Assembly (NCBI GenBank): GCA_030077755.1
Contig: JAQJZZ010000008.1
Coordinates: forward strand, 310,001 to 374,000
DNA from: Filosporella fistucella
Taxonomy: Eukaryota > Ascomycota > Leotiomycetes > Helotiales
Direction of reading: 5' to 3'
Length of the DNA: 64,000 nt
The notes below the pieces were generated by a model, which was not told the DNA's origin, did no database searches, and saw only the letters and a list, made by a program, of their open reading frames with translations. Of this stretch, positions 60,311 to 64,000 are shown piece by piece. How positions within the stretch are numbered: position 1 is the stretch's first letter; each line of letters opens with the position of its first letter. The position numbers and the translations under genes are program-made.

Positions 60311-61639
60311 GTTTGGGAGTGGGCGGGAGTTTGGGAGTGGCTTTGTTGTTTTGCGGCTGGAGGCACTTTTCAATACTTTGTGATACCCTTGCAGCCTGGG
60401 ATTTGATGCTGGCGTTTGTGTGGTTTTGCTGGCGTGGTAGTTTTCACTGGCGTTCGAGGAATGAGAATACCCTTGAGAGATGACATTGACTTCTTTCTGT
60501 GACATGATAACCGTGCATTCAATGCTGCCTTGGAAGCCCAACAGCATTTCTAACATCGATGTAGTTGAAATTCTTCGAGTCACTGTTATAGATTTTGACA
60601 ACACTGTATCTCGCTCTCTGAAGAGAGCAATATTCTTGATTCTGAAAGTTGTTTGACTCAAAGTACATCTCTCCTGCTTCGTTCTTCGATGCTGAAGTGT
60701 ACAACGGTTATAGGATTGAAGCACATCAGTACTCCTGACAAGGATGTCGTCTGTATTCTACACTATACGGCTATAGATTTCTGCTAGGCATGTAACTCCA
60801 TCGAACATGGGAACAATTCCAGCAAACTTATCAGCTATTCTACGCAAACCTAATATTTCTGCTCTGTTCTGCTGAGACTGACCAAGCATTCAGGACCAAT
60901 TTTGAAGTCTTGCAGCATTCCCGAGTTTGACATTCTGAATATTCTACAGCCTACCAGAAATACAAATCACACTCTCAGATCTGTTTTTTCTAAAAGGGAA
61001 CAATTATTTGCGATCTTTGAGTTGTTCTACACGAGTAGAATCACATCTACTTCATTCTTCAGAAATGAAGTTTACGACAATTATAGCTTTGAGGTTTAGC
61101 TACACTTTAACCTTGTCGCCATTAATATTCTACGTTCAATCAATATCAATGAAGGTAGCACCAAATATCCATCTCTGAAGGAAACAATCAGATCGAACAT
61201 GATTGCTGTCATATATAAACTGAATCATGGGGAGTTTGGAATGTCTGATAAAGTCGTCGAGGCGTCCGAGATATGTCGCTGTCATTGTGGCACTATATAT
61301 TTTGCGTCATGCAAGGAAATCCTACATCAAAGAAATAGAATATCATACTAAAACTCTCTTATCAGTTAGAGCATTCAGATGGTTTTTTCTTCTTCATTAT
61401 GAGAAGGTGCTGACTGGGGAATCAATCACCATATCATCCCTTTCTCTATCAACAACACTAAGCTGCCACCTCCAAACCATCTCGGACCTTTCCGTACACC
61501 CGCGCTATTCCCTCGCAATCCTCTATCCACTCTCAGAACAGTTGAGCAGAAAGTACCTTGATCGAAGAGCAGTAAGAGCCCAGCCTTTCATTTCCAGTTG
61601 TCTCCTGTTAACTTCCATGGCAGTGAGAGACAGCCCCTA
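60311..61639. other. Spacer with a possible 5' exon
   Basis: Intergenic DNA. An ATG-started open segment 61227-61571 runs in the plus direction toward the PARP-like frame and could be an upstream exon. The only phase-compatible junction (GT at 61572, AG at 61596-61597) would leave a 26 bp intron, which is too short to accept. Confidence 0.4.
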
Positions 61640-62602
61640 ATGCAAAAGAGAGATGAACCGGAACCAAACCAAGAGCTGCTGACCCCTCCGGCGGTGAGTT
61701 CACAACATGAGCAACTGGGGACACCCAAGAAGTTCCACCATGACGCCATAAACTTTCTGGTTACTACTTTACGCCTTGATGCCATGAGACTCCAGGCAGA
61801 CCAGATTCTGCAGCAACCCATCTTTCAAAAGTTACATCTGCCAGCAGAAAACATCCTGGATTGTTTGGCGGAAATTCCAGTTTATCGTTCAGAAGACGGA
61901 GTGAACGAGGGTCTGAGAAATCTTGCGTTCAAGAATAATGCAGTGCTTCACGGGATCTGTTCTCATCTTAACTTTGAGCCCATTCCTGCAACTGGTAATC
62001 TCATAATACAAGGACTACCAGATGAGACTCTTCAGTTGATCATGAAAGAGCACCCTCCAGGAAGATATGATCGATTCCAATCACCATTGAAGGCGGCTCA
62101 TGACGAGTCTGAGATTCTCTTCCATGGCACTGCGTTACGAAATTTTCACTCGATTCTGCGTGAGCGCGTTTCTCCATGCATGCACCACACAAGATTTGGA
62201 TCTGGTCTCTTCATGTCATGGGAGCCGGGATATTTGGGAATCTATGGTGTGCAACACATAACCCAAGATACTATAGCACTCGGGGGAGGCAAGTGATATG
62301 CCTTGCTTTTAGGATGTGAAGTGGCAGGGAAGGACCATCTGGCGCAGGGTCTGGAGATGGATCAGTGGAAGCATAAGAGATCTCAAGGCGACGGAGGGCT
62401 TAGTAGAGAGCCACAAATCGTCATCACTGACCTGGATTCCATCCTGATTCGATATATGTTTCTGGTGCCGGTTAGGTTTATAAACAACACCTCGGCGCTC
62501 GACTGGTCCAACTGGAGCAATTGGAACGAGACTTTTCCAAAAGACGTGATAACGCCTGCTATCAAAGCAGTTGTTGAAAAGATGAAACAAGAATTGGACT
62601 GA
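61640..62602 (+). pseudogene. PARP-like ADP-ribosyltransferase gene with in-frame TGA
   Basis: From the ATG at 61640 the frame encodes 320 sense codons if one internal TGA (62294-62296) is ignored, and ends at TGA 62600-62602. The NAD-binding start is ILFHGTALRNFHSIL (His at about 162). The next conserved block, RFGSGLFMSWEPG, has Phe where active PARPs have Tyr. Right after the TGA the frame continues as YALLLGCEVAG, which matches the core PARP beta-strand, and later IVITDLDSILIRY, where Gln precedes at the usual catalytic Glu site. An H-F-Q set would suggest mono-ADP-ribosylation or inactivity. A 66 bp intron (62247-62312) would skip the stop but delete the conserved strand, so a real nonsense codon is more likely. 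The change is compatible with CGA to TGA. Confidence 0.62.
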
Positions 62603-63491
62603 ACAAAGAATAGATGGTTGCTGGGCACGATTACGAAGTGACCACAACAAAGCAAAAAAATGGCAAAGAAACTTCGCAAACAAGAGACTGAATTCATGGC
62701 GATAATTTCCAGGAGAGGGAAATAGGAGTTAATCCAAACCTCAACAACACGAAATAGAGAAGAAACACTTCATATTCTTAAAGTGTACCGAGCCATATGC
62801 AATCGCAAAGCGAAGTTTCATCAGTAGCCATTGGGAATTTTATATTCTGGGAAATGACATCGGCTTTTTCAAGTAACACTTGTGTTGTAAAATCCTGCCG
62901 CACTGATGAAAAATGATGAGATCGACGAAGAATAGGACAATAGCGGTGTTCGCGTGAATGAAGAAGTTGTTGATACGTTTAAGAAGTAATGTCGTCTGCT
63001 TTGGAACCCCTTGACCGAACTGAAGAGGAAGGCACGCCTAAAACCATTTGAGGAAGGTATCAATTTGTGATGAGGATACCTCAAATCTCATGAGCGGAGC
63101 TCCGAAAACCCCAAGATCGTGTATAATTTAAAATTCTGCAATCCATTTGTATCGCCTGAGGTATATGAGTCTCTGTCAACAATGATATGGACCTCCAGGT
63201 GGGCCACGATTGACCGACTTACCCGATCACGTGATGAGTCACATGATCTGACTGGCTGAGGCGAAAAACAAACTAAAATCATGTTGCAATTGAAGGGGAA
63301 GTGTCATCAGATCCCGGACTCTTGATTTCTCATATTATGAAATCAATAATCGGAATAAATCCTGCGTATGAAGTGCCTCTAAAATCTAGCAAAATCTCCG
63401 CTTACTGTGCAGCGCCTCTTTCCGTTGTCACTTTCTTGAGTAGGACAAGTTTCCCTCTGCACGGGACACAATCACAACCCGCTATCACGAA
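62603..63491. other. Spacer
   Basis: No gene was recognised. It is AT-rich with short frames on both strands only. Confidence 0.45.
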
Positions 63492-64000
63492 ATGGAAACA
63501 CAAGATATCATCCAGACCCCGAAACATCGTATTTATCCCAACAACCAGAGCCTACCAAATATGTGTGTCCCACCGTATCCAAATCATACTCAAAGATACC
63601 TTCCTAACGCAGTTAAGCAAGCGAATATCACTCTTGGCAATGTCTTGGCAGCATTGCCACTTTTTGTGTTAATATCTGTCTACTGTATAACCTAGGCTGA
63701 TATTGGTATGTGCTTCAATCTCGGTTTGCCAGCACTTTCAATTATTCAGTCAGCAAGCACGCAGTTTGGATTGATTTTGCTTCGGACACAGGTTTCCGTA
63801 CATTTGCTTTTGGACTAGAGAGTCAAAACGGAAGCTGAATATCTGGCTACGACTCTGGAAGACAAGGGGCGTATTGACAGCTATGACCAAGAATTGGCAA
63901 ACTCTTATCCTCCCGCGAAACGTCGACAAAAGCTTTCTAAGCTTCTTGGTCTCTTGGGTGTATTGCTTAGTATTAACGCCCCAACGCCTCTGCTCTCCGC
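63492..64000 (+). CDS. Possible 5' part of a gene running off the window
   Basis: An ATG at 63492 opens about 67 codons ending in a hydrophobic stretch (LAALPLFVLISVY), which could be one membrane helix. After a non-coding gap, the last 190 bases form an open frame reading VKTEAEYLATTLEDKGR, then KRRQKLSKLLGLLGVLLS, up to the window end. The two could be exons of one gene, with an intron between about 63685 and 63810, but I could not find a phase-correct pair of splice sites. No family was recognised. The end is truncated by the window. Confidence 0.3.

Noticed and set aside
61227..61571. Possible 5' exon of the PARP-like gene
   Set aside because: The only phase-correct junction implies a 26 bp intron. 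It is noted as a possibility but not annotated as coding.
62247..62312. A 66 bp intron that would remove the in-frame TGA
   Set aside because: Splice ends and phase fit, but it would delete the conserved strand YALLL of the PARP fold. A nonsense codon is judged more likely.

Overview
The window reads as nuclear DNA of a filamentous ascomycete (Pezizomycotina; a leotiomycete-like origin is a guess). The genes have short GT-AG introns (about 43-125 bp), a Zn(II)2Cys6 regulator, a 14-TM DHA2 transporter, a fungal MACPF protein and F-box-like proteins, and they are separated by 0.4-2.7 kb of AT-rich spacer. Most genes needed splicing by eye. Exon coordinates below were chosen so that GT..AG sites, codon phase and family motifs agree, but none has been tested against RNA.

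Layout. 1-7.2 kb: a small charged conserved protein (-), a small glycine-rich LEA-like protein made of 11-residue repeats (+), and long spacers. 7.2-27.1 kb: an accessory-looking block with a full-length ABCC transporter (+), a DHA2 drug:H+ antiporter (-), a Zn(II)2Cys6 regulator (-), a tRNA-Arg-like relic, a cytochrome P450 (+), a Gfo/Idh/MocA oxidoreductase (+) and a MACPF protein (+). No polyketide, peptide or terpene synthase is visible, so the block looks more like efflux and detoxification, or the tailoring edge of a metabolite cluster. 27-35 kb: gene-poor, with two weak hypothetical genes and two F-box/2EXR-like genes (-).

35-53.3 kb is mostly housekeeping and secreted functions: a Ser/Thr-rich secreted protein, the retromer subunit VPS35, an M28B Vps70/glutamate-carboxypeptidase-like membrane peptidase, a small membrane protein, a secreted GH3 beta-glucosidase (-) and a large DUF1765-like protein (-). 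53.3-64 kb: an F-box/LRR-like protein, a CCCH zinc-finger protein with an 11-residue tandem repeat, a PARP-like gene interrupted by one in-frame TGA, and possibly the start of a gene that leaves the window.

Main points for a second look are the interrupted PARP-like gene, the transporter/regulator/P450/oxidoreductase/MACPF block, a strong three-stem hairpin beside a diverged repeat near 49.2-49.4 kb, a tRNA-Arg-like gene whose acceptor mismatches are all of the RIP type, and 11-residue repeat arrays in two unrelated genes.
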